A stretch of 64,000 bases of DNA from Candidatus Neomicrothrix sp. UBA814 (lineage in GTDB: Bacteria; Actinomycetota; Acidimicrobiia; Acidimicrobiales; Poriferisodalaceae): positions 248,001 to 312,000 of the forward strand of contig DBIA01000017.1 of the NCBI GenBank assembly GCA_002296525.1, read 5' to 3'. The translations under genes and the position numbers were made by a program. Positions 27,774-36,699 of the stretch are shown here, one piece after another. Under the pieces are notes generated by a model, which saw nothing but the letters and a program-made list of their open reading frames with translations, was not told where the DNA came from and did not search any database. Positions within the stretch are counted from its first letter, which is position 1, and the number at the start of each line of letters is the position of its first letter.

Positions 27774-27810
27774 TCGGCCCCGACCCGGAGTGAATCCGGA
27801 TCGGGGCCGA
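27774..27810 (+). terminator. hairpin 2 between livK and livH
   Basis: TCGGCCCCGA pairs perfectly with TCGGGGCCGA, with an inner CCGGA/TCCGG stem and a GTGAA loop. There is no T-run. Placed after the first hairpin, it probably reduces read-through into livHMGF. Confidence 0.6.
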
Positions 27811-27873
27811 ATGTCGGTTACGCACGTTGGCGAATCGGACTAATCGTCGAGCGCCTCAAATATTGGGATACAC

Positions 27874-29001
27874 GTGGCAACTACGCATGACGGCAAACCG
27901 ACATCTCGAGTGCTGTGGGTTGACCGTTTTCTTGCGCTGATCCGAATCACCTTCGTCGTACTAATCTCTGTAGGACTTATCGCCTTCGTAGCCCAACAGA
28001 TAGACCCACAAAACCCTTTGGCGAGATGGCTGAACCCTGACGCGACTGGTCTCACAGCGCCTCAGTTCAAGGGGTTGCTAGTTACCGGCTTAGCGCAGGG
28101 CGCAATGTACGGTTTGATTGCGTTGGGTTACTCAATGGTTTATGGCGTTCTCGGCTTCATTAACTTCGCCCACGGCGAGGTCTTCATGGTTGGAGCTATG
28201 TCGGGAATGATCACCTCCAACAAACTCGCCGAGGCAGGGCTTTGGGAAGACGCATTTGTTTTTTCCCTGCTGTTCGTAGTCGTGACTTCCATCCTGATTT
28301 CGACTGCAACAGCGGTAATTATGGAGCGAATTGCCTATCGTCCCCTACGCGGCTCCCCGAGGCTCATTCCGCTGATTACTTCGATAGGCGTTTCATTTTT
28401 TCTTCAAAACATGTCCGTAGTCCTATTGGGTCCAGGTGCCAAGTCGTACCCCTCGCTCCCGAGTTGGCTATCTCAAAAACGTTCTTTGCTTGGTTTCGAA
28501 ATCGAGGGAACAAAGCTGGTAGTGCTGCTAACAGCCGCTGTTTCCATGGCTGGACTTTGGTTTCTAGTCGAACGAACCAAAACCGGTAAGGCCATGCGGG
28601 CCGTCGCGGAAGACAAAGAAATCGCCGCGTTAATGGGCATTGATGTAAATCGAACCATCGTCACGACATTCGCTGTGGGTGGAGCGATGGCCGGGGTAGC
28701 GGGGATTCTCTGGGGGATTCTCTTCCGTAGCGTTATTCACACCACCGGTTTCTTGCCAGGGATTAAGGCCTTCAGCGCCGCAGTCGTCGGCGGGATTGGC
28801 AACCTAGGCGGCGCTATGGCCGGCGGATTGTCGCTTGGCGCAGCGGAAGCGACGGCTCCGTTGGTACTTCTCGAACCTTTAGGAGTCGACGGAGTTTCTC
28901 AACTACGTGACGCAGTCGCGTTTGCCGTGCTTATTTTTGTCCTGCTTGTCAAACCCAGCGGGCTTTTTGGTGAGCGTCTCTCCGAAGAAGATCGAGCATG
29001 A
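27874..29001 (+). CDS. livH: branched-chain amino acid ABC transporter permease LivH
   Basis: A 375-residue inner-membrane permease. The core shows GAMYGLIALGYSMVYGVLGFINFAHGE, here named by its well-known GYSMVYG...NFAHGE segments, then MERIAYRPLRGSPRLIPLI and AVVGGIGNLGGAMAGG. About 65 extra residues with one hydrophobic segment precede the usual start of the family. The GTG start follows the double hairpin after livK. The stop overlaps the livM ATG by four bases. Confidence 0.92.
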   Translation: MATTHDGKPTSRVLWVDRFLALIRITFVVLISVGLIAFVAQQIDPQNPLARWLNPDATGLTAPQFKGLLVTGLAQGAMYGLIALGYSMVYGVLGFINFAHGEVFMVGAMSGMITSNKLAEAGLWEDAFVFSLLFVVVTSILISTATAVIMERIAYRPLRGSPRLIPLITSIGVSFFLQNMSVVLLGPGAKSYPSLPSWLSQKRSLLGFEIEGTKLVVLLTAAVSMAGLWFLVERTKTGKAMRAVAEDKEIAALMGIDVNRTIVTTFAVGGAMAGVAGILWGILFRSVIHTTGFLPGIKAFSAAVVGGIGNLGGAMAGGLSLGAAEATAPLVLLEPLGVDGVSQLRDAVAFAVLIFVLLVKPSGLFGERLSEEDRA

Positions 29002-30785
29002 CCGCCATCTCTAACGACCCCTCAATCTATGAAACGCCCGGAATTAATTGGCGTAGGCAGATCCGATTCGGATTAATAGGAGCACTTTCAACGGCGTTCA
29101 TTTCCCTCGCCGGAATGCCAGTTGGGCTGGACGGACGGAGCATCATTCAACCGGTTCTCAGCATGGGGTATCTCTCGCTGCTCTGGGTTCCCTTTGTGTT
29201 TGCGAGCATCGCCGGTAGTGAAGTTGTTCTCGAAGGCATGGCAGAGAGACAACGTAGCGCTCGAGACCTCTGGGCAGGGGCACTCGTCGGCTTAGGAAGT
29301 TCTGGCGGTGTTGTTCTGCTGATGATTCTTATCCAGAACTTTGATTTGCGGGACCCACTCGTAAATTGGAGTCCGCAACTACTCGAGCTTTTGTCTTTCG
29401 ACCGCTCAGCCGCATTTGGCATGGTCATATGGCTAGTTCTAGGAACCTTCTTGGGGTTTCTCGGGGGATCGATGCACGTTGTGCCACAAAAGTTTCGTTC
29501 CGCAACCCTCACTGTCTGTCTTTCGGTTTTTGGCGTCTCAGTCTTAGAAACATTTCTCACCGACTTACTTGAAGGATTTGGCCTCGAGGGCCTAACAGAC
29601 CTCGTCTATTACAAGCGTGGTGGCTTGGAAGTACTAGGAGCGGTCGCGGTGGCGGCGCTCGCCTTAGCTGTTCCCCTCATAGCGGGACCCAGAGTGGCGC
29701 GCGTCAAGACCCAAGTTATTGAAATGCCGAGCGAAGAACGCAGACGAGTTAATTTGGCGCTCCTAGCTGTTAGCGCAGCGCTGCTCTTTGTTCTTCCGTT
29801 CTTCCTTGGAAAGATCACAAATGAGTTACTTGCCAATGTTGGGTTATTTGTTCTGTTGGCGCTTGGGCTCAACATCGTAGTAGGACTCGCGGGAATTCTT
29901 GACCTTGGCTACGTCGCTTTCTTTGCTGTTGGCGGCTACACAACTGCCGTTCTTACATCCCCTAACTCCCCGGGATTCTCACCTGAGTTGCCATGGCCGG
30001 TGGCGTTAATAGCGGTGGTAATACTCACGGGCCTCGTAGGCCTTTTCATCGGTGCGCCAGTAATTCGAATGCGGGGCGACTACCTGGCAATTGTCACCCT
30101 CGGCTTTGGTGAGATCATTCGATTGCTATTCCTAAGTGACTGGCTTTCCGGGTGGTTCGGCGGTGCTCAAGGCATCACTAACATCCCTGGAGTAAACGTC
30201 GGAATCGCCACTGTGAAAGGCACCGACCCGAGATCCGTCTTCCTGTTGGTCTTGGTCTTCTGTGGGATAGCTATCTACGTCTCCTGGCGTTTAGAAAACT
30301 CACGACTTGGTCGAGCCTGGATGGCTATTAGAGAAGACGAAGACGTTGCGGAAGCGATGGGCGTCAACACAACAAATACGAAATTAATGGCGTTTGTCGT
30401 CGGAGCGGTACTGGCAAGTTTCTCAGGGGCAATCTTCTCGGCCAAAGTTGGATCGATTTTCCCCACAAGCTTTTTAATGTTGGTGTCGATCATCATCCTG
30501 GTCGTGGTGATAGTCGGTGGGATGGGAAATATCACTGGAGTCATCGTCGGAGCCCTTGTGCTCATTGGAGTATTGGGTGGACCTAAACAGCCGGGTCTCT
30601 TGCAAGAGTTCAGCCAGTTCAAATTGTTGATCTACGGGGCGCTACTCGTCTGGATGATGCTGAAACGGCCCGAGGGATTAGTTCCGAACGTTCGACGAAC
30701 ACGAGAACTCCACCAAGAAGAGTTCCTGCAGGACGCATGGCTCAAAGGTGAAATCGACACCGATGACCAAGAGGGAACAGCATGA
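28998..30785 (+). CDS. livM: branched-chain amino acid ABC transporter permease LivM with long N-terminal membrane extension
   Basis: A 595-residue permease, clearly longer than typical LivM (roughly 300-420). The C-terminal half is standard: LNIVVGLAGILDLGYVAFFA, IRMRGDYLAIVTLGFGEIIR and the AIREDEDVAEAMGVNT cytoplasmic loop for the ATPase, then VVVIVGGMGNITGVIVGA. The first 250 residues hold several additional hydrophobic segments and a soluble-looking stretch (ARVKTQVIEMPSEERRRVN). It overlaps livH and livG by four bases on each side, so the extension is within a tightly coupled operon and not an artefact of start choice. Confidence 0.9.
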   Translation: MTAISNDPSIYETPGINWRRQIRFGLIGALSTAFISLAGMPVGLDGRSIIQPVLSMGYLSLLWVPFVFASIAGSEVVLEGMAERQRSARDLWAGALVGLGSSGGVVLLMILIQNFDLRDPLVNWSPQLLELLSFDRSAAFGMVIWLVLGTFLGFLGGSMHVVPQKFRSATLTVCLSVFGVSVLETFLTDLLEGFGLEGLTDLVYYKRGGLEVLGAVAVAALALAVPLIAGPRVARVKTQVIEMPSEERRRVNLALLAVSAALLFVLPFFLGKITNELLANVGLFVLLALGLNIVVGLAGILDLGYVAFFAVGGYTTAVLTSPNSPGFSPELPWPVALIAVVILTGLVGLFIGAPVIRMRGDYLAIVTLGFGEIIRLLFLSDWLSGWFGGAQGITNIPGVNVGIATVKGTDPRSVFLLVLVFCGIAIYVSWRLENSRLGRAWMAIREDEDVAEAMGVNTTNTKLMAFVVGAVLASFSGAIFSAKVGSIFPTSFLMLVSIIILVVVIVGGMGNITGVIVGALVLIGVLGGPKQPGLLQEFSQFKLLIYGALLVWMMLKRPEGLVPNVRRTRELHQEEFLQDAWLKGEIDTDDQEGTA

Positions 30786-31585
30786 GCATGCTTGAGATAA
30801 AGGACTTGAGTGTCACATTTGGCGGACTTCATGCGTTAAAAAATCTTGACTTTCGAGTCGAGGAGGGCGAGATCGTCAGTGTTATTGGCCCCAACGGAGC
30901 GGGTAAAACAACTTTTTTCAACATGATCAGCGGAATGGTTACGCCGACATCTGGTGACATCTTTTTTGAGGGTGAGTCCCTACTTGGGTTAGATCCCAGT
31001 CAAGTAACGGAACGTGGAATAGCCAGAACATTTCAAAACGTGAGGCTCTTCGCAAATATGACGATCCTTGAAAATGTCATGGTTGCGCAGCACTGCCGGA
31101 CGGACCAAAAGGTATTCGGCGCTCTGTTCCAAACGAAAGCTTTTAAGTCAGAAGAAGAAGCTATTCGAACCTACGGTGAAGAAGTCTTATCCTTCTTCGG
31201 TTCGCGTCTTACCGGATACCGGTTAGATCAACCTGCTTCAGTTCTCTCCTATGCAAATCGGAGGCGACTTGAGATAGCTAGAGCGATGGCGACACGGCCC
31301 AGGTTACTCCTGTTAGACGAACCCGTAGCCGGAATGAATCCTCGCGAATCAGCGGAATTGACAACACTGATCGGGCGGTTGAGAACTGAATGGGGTTTCA
31401 CGGTGGTCATGATTGAGCATGACATGAGCGTTGTTCGCGATGTTTCAGACCGAGTGGTGGTCCTGGATCATGGCGAAACCATCGCTCAAGGCTCCTATGA
31501 AGATGTTGCCAACGATCCGCAAGTGATTGAAGCGTATTTAGGTCGCCCTGTTGGGTCTGAAGAGATTCCGGGAGAAAGTTCGTGA
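30782..31585 (+). CDS. livG: branched-chain amino acid ABC transporter ATPase LivG
   Basis: A 267-residue ABC ATPase. Walker A is GPNGAGKTT, the Q-loop region is ARTFQNVRLF, and Walker B is LLLLDEPVAGMNP with the H-loop in VMIEHDMSVV. The signature motif is atypical: LSYANRRRLEIARA in place of LSxGxxRR. This variant is known for LivG proteins (LSYGxQRRLEIARA), but here Gly is replaced by Ala. It overlaps livM and livF by four bases. Confidence 0.92.
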   Translation: MSMLEIKDLSVTFGGLHALKNLDFRVEEGEIVSVIGPNGAGKTTFFNMISGMVTPTSGDIFFEGESLLGLDPSQVTERGIARTFQNVRLFANMTILENVMVAQHCRTDQKVFGALFQTKAFKSEEEAIRTYGEEVLSFFGSRLTGYRLDQPASVLSYANRRRLEIARAMATRPRLLLLDEPVAGMNPRESAELTTLIGRLRTEWGFTVVMIEHDMSVVRDVSDRVVVLDHGETIAQGSYEDVANDPQVIEAYLGRPVGSEEIPGESS

Positions 31586-32313
31586 CTGAAAAAGCAGTGC
31601 CACTCTTGGAGTTCCGCGGTGTTAATACCCACTATGGCGCTGTTCATATTCTGAAAGACGTCAACCTTGCTATCTACCCAGGGGAACTTGTCTGCTTGCT
31701 TGGAGGAAATGCCAGCGGCAAAAGCACGACTCTGAAAACGCTGCTGGGGATGGTAACTCCAACCACTGGAGACGTTGTTCTTGATGGTGAGATCGTCACT
31801 CATCAGTCCACGAGCTACCGCGTCCAGCGTGGGGTCACCATGGTTCCCGAAAATAGGCGACTCTTTAAACGATTGTCCGTCAAAGAGAATTTAGAACTAG
31901 GCGCTTACCTGCGTAGCGATCGGGCCGGTATCGCCAACGACATGGAACGAATTTTCGAGTTGTTCCCTCGAGTTAAAGAGCGCATAAACCAAAAATCGGG
32001 AACGCTTTCGGGCGGGGAGCAGCAAATGGTTGCGATGGGTCGCGCATTAATGTCGAACCCCCGAGTTCTTCTGATGGATGAACCGTCAATGGGGTTAGCA
32101 CCTGCTCTTGTTCAAGCCAACTTCGAACTAATTCAACAGATTCATAGCGAAGGGGTGGCCATTTTCATGGTCGAACAAAATGCCAACATGGCGCTGTCGA
32201 TAGCTGATAGAGGTTGGGTGCTTCAAACTGGCAAAGTCGTTCTTGATGACGACGCTGAGGCTCTGCTCGCTAATCCGGACCTGAGAGCGAGCTACCTAGG
32301 CGAAGCTGACTAG
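31582..32313 (+). CDS. livF: branched-chain amino acid ABC transporter ATPase LivF
   Basis: A 243-residue ABC ATPase. Walker A is GGNASGKSTT (Ala-Ser instead of the usual Gly-Ala), the signature is LSGGEQQMVAMGRAL, Walker B is VLLMDEPSMGLAP and the H-loop position is FMVEQNANMAL, where Glu-Gln replaces the usual His, as is common for LivF. A GTGA overlap couples it to livG. It completes a full livKHMGF set and converges on the P450 gene 12 bp away. Confidence 0.92.
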   Translation: MTEKAVPLLEFRGVNTHYGAVHILKDVNLAIYPGELVCLLGGNASGKSTTLKTLLGMVTPTTGDVVLDGEIVTHQSTSYRVQRGVTMVPENRRLFKRLSVKENLELGAYLRSDRAGIANDMERIFELFPRVKERINQKSGTLSGGEQQMVAMGRALMSNPRVLLMDEPSMGLAPALVQANFELIQQIHSEGVAIFMVEQNANMALSIADRGWVLQTGKVVLDDDAEALLANPDLRASYLGEAD

Positions 32314-32325
32314 AAGTATCAAGCT

Positions 32326-33600
32326 TTATAGAATTTTCGACGGCGTAAAGGAAACGGGCAGCGTTTTGGCCGAGTTCAGGAAATTCGAATGTGTTCTCTG
32401 AGCTGGGCCAGTAACACCAATGTCCGGAATCCGTCGAAGCAATTCTTTTAGCATTACGTGCATTTGAAGTCGCCCTAGCCTCGCTCCAAGACAAAAATGA
32501 GGTCCCACGCCAAAGGCCACATGGTTATTTGGTGAACGAGTCAAGTCAAAGTCATTTGGGTTCTCGAAAGCCTCGGCGTCTCGATTTGCTGATGGGTACC
32601 ACAAGAGGAGCTTGTCTCCTTCGCGAATTATCGAGTCCCCAATAGCGACATCTCTTGTTGCCGTACGCCGAAAATGCAAGACAGGATTTGTGTAGCGCAA
32701 AGTCTCTTCGATGAATCCAGGTAGGTGGCTGTCTACGTCTGAAACAAGTAGCTGTCTTTGGTCCGGGAATTGCGAAAGAACTTCCATGGCACCAGTCAGG
32801 GAGGAACGAGTTGTCTCATTTCCTGCGACCAGTAAAAGAAACCAAAGCAAAATCAAACGCTCATCATCCAGCTTGTCGCCGTCGATTTCGGTGGCGACAA
32901 AGTAAGAGACCATGTCATCACCTGGCCGTTTTCTTTTCTCAGCAATGACATCGCGGCCGTAACTAAATAGCTCGTCTTTAGCTGCCAAGAAGTCTTGGAC
33001 GGAACCGCCAAAATCCGGATCGTGATTTCCGATAATTCGGTTGGACCAGTCATAGAAAAGGTCAACATCAGACGAACCAACTCCCATTATGTGGGCGAGG
33101 ACCCTCAGCGGAAGGGGAGCAGCAACTTCGGAAACAAAATCGATTTCCCCTTTGGGAGAGATTTCGTCGAGAATTTCTGAGGTAAAGCGTTCGATATTTG
33201 TGGCGAGACCGTTAACCCAGTTCTGGCCAAAGGGTTTTCGCACCGAATGACGCAAGAGAGTGTGATCAGGTGGGTCCATTCCCATCATGTTGAGTCGCGT
33301 CTCTTCCAAAACAACGCCACTCAAGTCGGCTCCAGTGAAGCCGCCCAACCAAGAAGAAAATGTTTCCGGGTCCTTGGAAACAAATTGCACATCACGATGT
33401 TTCGTAATGCACCAGAATCCAGGGCCCTGTTTCCCGCCTTGACGACGAGGAACTTCAGGATGGAAAGCTACGGGAGCGTTGTTACGCAGTACCTCGAATG
33501 CTTCATAAGGTGGCCCGTCTCCGAAATTTGCAGGATCATGCAGATCTACGTTGGTGAAGTTAGGTGCCCAAGGCGACCTCAATTGAGAGTCTTCTAACAT
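32326..33600 (-). CDS. cytochrome P450
   Basis: A 424-residue soluble bacterial P450. The I-helix oxygen motif is VAGNETTRS, the K-helix ExxR is EETLRYTNPV, and the heme loop FGVGPHFCLGARLGRLQ carries the Cys thiolate. The N-terminus shows no membrane anchor. The linoleoyl/steroid-type HFRRTATRDV segment resembles actinobacterial CYP125/CYP142-like or fatty-acid P450s, but I would not assign a subfamily. No dedicated ferredoxin is adjacent; the LLM gene upstream is in the same direction. Confidence 0.92.
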   Translation of the reverse strand: MLEDSQLRSPWAPNFTNVDLHDPANFGDGPPYEAFEVLRNNAPVAFHPEVPRRQGGKQGPGFWCITKHRDVQFVSKDPETFSSWLGGFTGADLSGVVLEETRLNMMGMDPPDHTLLRHSVRKPFGQNWVNGLATNIERFTSEILDEISPKGEIDFVSEVAAPLPLRVLAHIMGVGSSDVDLFYDWSNRIIGNHDPDFGGSVQDFLAAKDELFSYGRDVIAEKRKRPGDDMVSYFVATEIDGDKLDDERLILLWFLLLVAGNETTRSSLTGAMEVLSQFPDQRQLLVSDVDSHLPGFIEETLRYTNPVLHFRRTATRDVAIGDSIIREGDKLLLWYPSANRDAEAFENPNDFDLTRSPNNHVAFGVGPHFCLGARLGRLQMHVMLKELLRRIPDIGVTGPAQRTHSNFLNSAKTLPVSFTPSKIL

Positions 33601-33637
33601 GTACGGATCACTGACTTGTAAAGCCTCCGGTAAGAGA

Positions 33638-34534
33638 TCAGTTCTGAATGGGTAGAACTAATTCGGCGACGCCTTCTAATTCGGCAAACCAGTCGTCGGG
33701 CTCTCCAACCAAAATTGGGACAAATTTGGAAGCCCCAACCTCGACAAAGCGCTCCAGTTGCTCACGCAACCCCGCGTGTCCAATCGGGATTATCTCTTGA
33801 GGGTCTATCCCGGGAGCGCGGCGGTCAAGAATTGTCTTATAACTAGTTGGTAGCTCACCGTGGCTGTAGGGAACAAGAACGCCGAAGTGTTCTGGATCCA
33901 TGAACCGCTCATGTTGCTCCGCTGACTCATTCACAAGACGCCAACCATCAGATGCCATTTCAGGGGTACAAAAAGACGGTAACCAGCCGTCACCAAATCT
34001 GCCGCACCTTCGCAACTCAACATCCGCTGCTCCTCCAAGCCAGATATCCATAGGCTGTTGGGTCGGTTTCGGTAGCAAATTCACGTCTTGATAGTTGTAG
34101 AAATCCCCTTGATGGTTGACGGGTTCGTCTTCCCACATCCTCTTCAGCAAGGGCAGTGCTTCGTTGAACATTTTGGCACGTTCTTTTCGGTTGACTCCGA
34201 AAGCTGCTTGCTCATGAACATCTGCGACTCCCAGCCCAAATGCAGGTAAGAGCCGACCGTCGGAGAGCCGGTCGAGGCTGGCGAGTTCCTTAGCCAAAAC
34301 CGCCAAATTTCGACCCGGAAGTACCATGACGGAAAAACCGAATTTCATTCGCTTGGTCCTGCCAGCGGCATAGGCCAAGCCAACCAAGGGATCTGGGCAT
34401 TCGCCGCCCAGACGTTCACTTAGCCACAACGAATCGAAGCCCAACTCTTCCAGGGAATCCACGAAAGGATCAAACGTGGAATGGTCATTAGTGAAACTGC
34501 GGGTTCCCAGGCCAAAGCCAACACGAATCTTCAT
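33638..34534 (-). CDS. LLM-class F420-dependent oxidoreductase
   Basis: A 298-residue luciferase-like TIM-barrel protein. Seen: MKIRVGFGLGTRSF, FDSLWLSERLGGECPDPL, FGFSVMVLPGRNLAVLAKEL, SDGRLLPAFGLGVADVHE and MDIWLGGAADVELRRCGRF. It fits an actinobacterial F420 subfamily. It lies 37 bp upstream of the P450 in the same direction, suggesting a small redox operon. Substrate is unknown. Confidence 0.85.
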   Translation of the reverse strand: MKIRVGFGLGTRSFTNDHSTFDPFVDSLEELGFDSLWLSERLGGECPDPLVGLAYAAGRTKRMKFGFSVMVLPGRNLAVLAKELASLDRLSDGRLLPAFGLGVADVHEQAAFGVNRKERAKMFNEALPLLKRMWEDEPVNHQGDFYNYQDVNLLPKPTQQPMDIWLGGAADVELRRCGRFGDGWLPSFCTPEMASDGWRLVNESAEQHERFMDPEHFGVLVPYSHGELPTSYKTILDRRAPGIDPQEIIPIGHAGLREQLERFVEVGASKFVPILVGEPDDWFAELEGVAELVLPIQN

Positions 34535-34608
34535 GCCAAGACCCTAGGGCAGTCAAGGTCCTCTCGTCATGTGTGTGCGGCGCAATGTTTGCCTAATGTT
34601 TGTGTCAT

Positions 34609-35385
34609 ATGAGTGAACTTCCGAAAATAGAGAATCTGTATCGCATTGATGGCAAGGTCTGCGTCGTCACAGGAGCATCAAGTGGCTTTGGCGTAAGGTT
34701 TGCCAAGGTCCTGTCTGCCGCCGGAGCCAAAGTCGTTGCTGCTGCCCGGCGCCAAGATCGCTTGGAAGAATTAGTGGGGGAATTGCCAGATGCGATAGCA
34801 ATTCAGTGTGACGTGAGTGACGACGAGCAGTGCAGAGAGCTAATTGCAGAGAGCATTTCTCACTATGGCAAGGTTGATGTTCTCGTCAACAATGCAGGAA
34901 TTTCCGACGCTATAAACCCCGCAGAAGAAGCGAATATTGACGTATTCCGCAATGTCGTCGACGTAAATCTCAACTCGTGTTTTCTTTTATCCGGCTTAGC
35001 CGCCCAAGATATGTTGACTCGAGGCGAGGGAAGCATCATCAACGTAGCTTCGGTTCACGGGATGGTTGCTTCCGCACCCAATCTGCAGCCTGCATATGTT
35101 GCGAGCAAGGCAGGACTAGTCAACTTGACTCGTGATCTTGCCGTTCAATGGGCGAAACGAGGCATCAGAGTAAATGCGTTGTGTCCTGGCTACTTTGAAA
35201 CCGAACTGACCCAAGTGATGTTTGATGACGAACGGTCCAGTCAATGGATCGCCCGGAACACGGCTATGGGCAGAGGAGGTACTCCCGACGAACTTGACGG
35301 TGCTCTACTTTTCTTAGCCAGCGAAGCCAGCAGTTATGTCACCGGGATTCCCCTTCCGGTGGACGGCGGCTGGTTAGCGCGTTAA
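34609..35385 (+). CDS. SDR-family oxidoreductase
   Basis: A 258-residue classical SDR. The cofactor loop is VTGASSGFGVRFA (Phe in place of the usual Ile of GxxxGIG), with NNAGIS, a catalytic Ser in INVASVHG and YVASKAG. A C-terminal ASSYVTGIPLPVDGGW is typical of fabG-like enzymes. The frame reaches TTG 34600; ATG 34609 (MSELPKIENLYRIDGK) is preferred. It is divergent from the LLM/P450 unit. Confidence 0.88.
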   Translation: MSELPKIENLYRIDGKVCVVTGASSGFGVRFAKVLSAAGAKVVAAARRQDRLEELVGELPDAIAIQCDVSDDEQCRELIAESISHYGKVDVLVNNAGISDAINPAEEANIDVFRNVVDVNLNSCFLLSGLAAQDMLTRGEGSIINVASVHGMVASAPNLQPAYVASKAGLVNLTRDLAVQWAKRGIRVNALCPGYFETELTQVMFDDERSSQWIARNTAMGRGGTPDELDGALLFLASEASSYVTGIPLPVDGGWLAR

Positions 35386-35431
35386 GGGTTCTCGCTCCGC
35401 GTCACATATACCCGTACTCTCGGGTGTTGCT

Positions 35432-36115
35432 ATGACTGCTCGACGAATGCTTTTTTTCGTAGCTGTTCCTTCATGCCTGACGAATCTACTTTTTTGTACC
35501 TGGGTCCTCCTCGGTGGAGAATCTTTGTCGTCGGCGTGGCGATGGATCCTGGGAGTGACGTCACCTCTGGTCGCTTTGCTTCTTCTTGCTAGTTCACTTG
35601 CTGTGCTCTGGACCGGAGGCCGCCAAGAGGCGGAACTGGCCCGCGCTGCGCGTAAAGATCCGCTAACTGGTTTAGCGAATCGGTTTCAAGCGGAGGCACG
35701 CCTCGAAGACGCGTTAGAACGGTCCAGAGTCAGTGGGCGAGCTGTGGGAGTTGTGTTTTGTGACCTTAATGACTTCAAGGTCGTCAACGATGTTTATGGG
35801 CACAGCGTTGGAGACAGGTTACTTTCAGCGATCGGTGGCCGATTCGCTGACTCGGTGAGACCTACTGACACCGTCGCCCGATATGGGGGTGATGAGTTCG
35901 TGGTTGTGTGCCCTGAGTTACGAAATGCAGACGACGTTCAGCTGGTCGCCGAACGACTGGAAATCGCAATGGAACGGCCATTCATCATAGGCGGACACTC
36001 ACTTCCTGCTCGAGCGAGCATCGGTTTCACAGTTGGATACGGGACCCGAAACGCACCAGAAGAGCTTTTGTCCCGAGCAGATGCCGAAATGTACCGAATC
36101 AAGATGAATCTTTAG
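35432..36115 (+). CDS. membrane-anchored diguanylate cyclase (GGDEF)
   Basis: A 227-residue protein with two N-terminal membrane segments (about residues 5-30 and 38-62) and a cytoplasmic GGDEF domain. The active site reads RYGGDEFVVV, intact. RPTD five residues upstream is a canonical RxxD inhibitory site. DPLTGLANRFQAEARL is the usual domain start. It should make cyclic di-GMP with product inhibition. No EAL or HD-GYP partner is nearby, and no periplasmic sensor domain is visible. Confidence 0.9.
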   Translation: MTARRMLFFVAVPSCLTNLLFCTWVLLGGESLSSAWRWILGVTSPLVALLLLASSLAVLWTGGRQEAELARAARKDPLTGLANRFQAEARLEDALERSRVSGRAVGVVFCDLNDFKVVNDVYGHSVGDRLLSAIGGRFADSVRPTDTVARYGGDEFVVVCPELRNADDVQLVAERLEIAMERPFIIGGHSLPARASIGFTVGYGTRNAPEELLSRADAEMYRIKMNL

Positions 36116-36636
36116 GCCAAAGCGGGAGTACCTTCGAATGCGCCCGGGTCATTGGGGTCTGGGAGGAGTGGCTTAGACCGCCAAGCCATCGCGTTCTCAA
36201 CACCCTCTAGGACCTGTTTCCACTCGGGTGGATTCCAACCTTCGGCACAGCCAACCAAAGAACCATCTTGGCCAATATGAACTAGAGCAGGTAGTCGATC
36301 AAGACTCAACGATCCGACGAATTCCCTCTGTTCATCAGTTAGCACCAGCCAGTTCTCTGAATATTTACCTAAGTATTGGCGAGCTCCGTCACCGTTACCT
36401 GTAACCAGAAAAGCGCATCTGATGTCTGCTTCTTCGTAGTGCGCGAAAATTCTGTTGGCGGTGGGAATTATCCACCCGCTTTCGTGAGTATATGGATCTA
36501 TCACAACAGCGAGAAGATTGAACGTTGTCAACCATTGGGACAGCTTCTGTTCAGCTCCATCCATGGTTGCAACTGTTAGTTGCGTTGAAGGGTCAGTAGC
36601 CACGAATGCCAAGTTAGCGCGCCCAGTGCGCTCCAC
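36112..36636 (-). CDS. thioredoxin-fold protein lacking the CxxC motif
   Basis: A 174-residue protein with a thioredoxin-like pattern: a central strand LLAVVIDPYTHESGW where the CxxC would be, IRCAFLVTGN, then RLPALVHIGQDGSLVGCAEGW with the cis-Pro turn. Active-site cysteines are absent at the expected place, so a disulfide reductase role is unlikely. The function is unknown. The gene begins at a GTG, and its 3' end overlaps that of the diguanylate cyclase by 4 bp. Confidence 0.6.
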   Translation of the reverse strand: MERTGRANLAFVATDPSTQLTVATMDGAEQKLSQWLTTFNLLAVVIDPYTHESGWIIPTANRIFAHYEEADIRCAFLVTGNGDGARQYLGKYSENWLVLTDEQREFVGSLSLDRLPALVHIGQDGSLVGCAEGWNPPEWKQVLEGVENAMAWRSKPLLPDPNDPGAFEGTPALA

Positions 36637-36652
36637 CTACCTAGAGATAAAC

Positions 36653-36662
36653 CCAAATTTGG
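36653..36662. promoter_or_regulatory. AT-rich palindrome in divergent promoter region
   Basis: CCAAATTTGG is a perfect 10-bp palindrome in the 63-bp gap between the divergent starts at 36636 and 36700. It could be an operator; a chance occurrence is possible. Confidence 0.2.
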
Positions 36663-36699
36663 ATTTATTTGGAGGGTGAGCTTGTGGCAGTCTGCTTGA

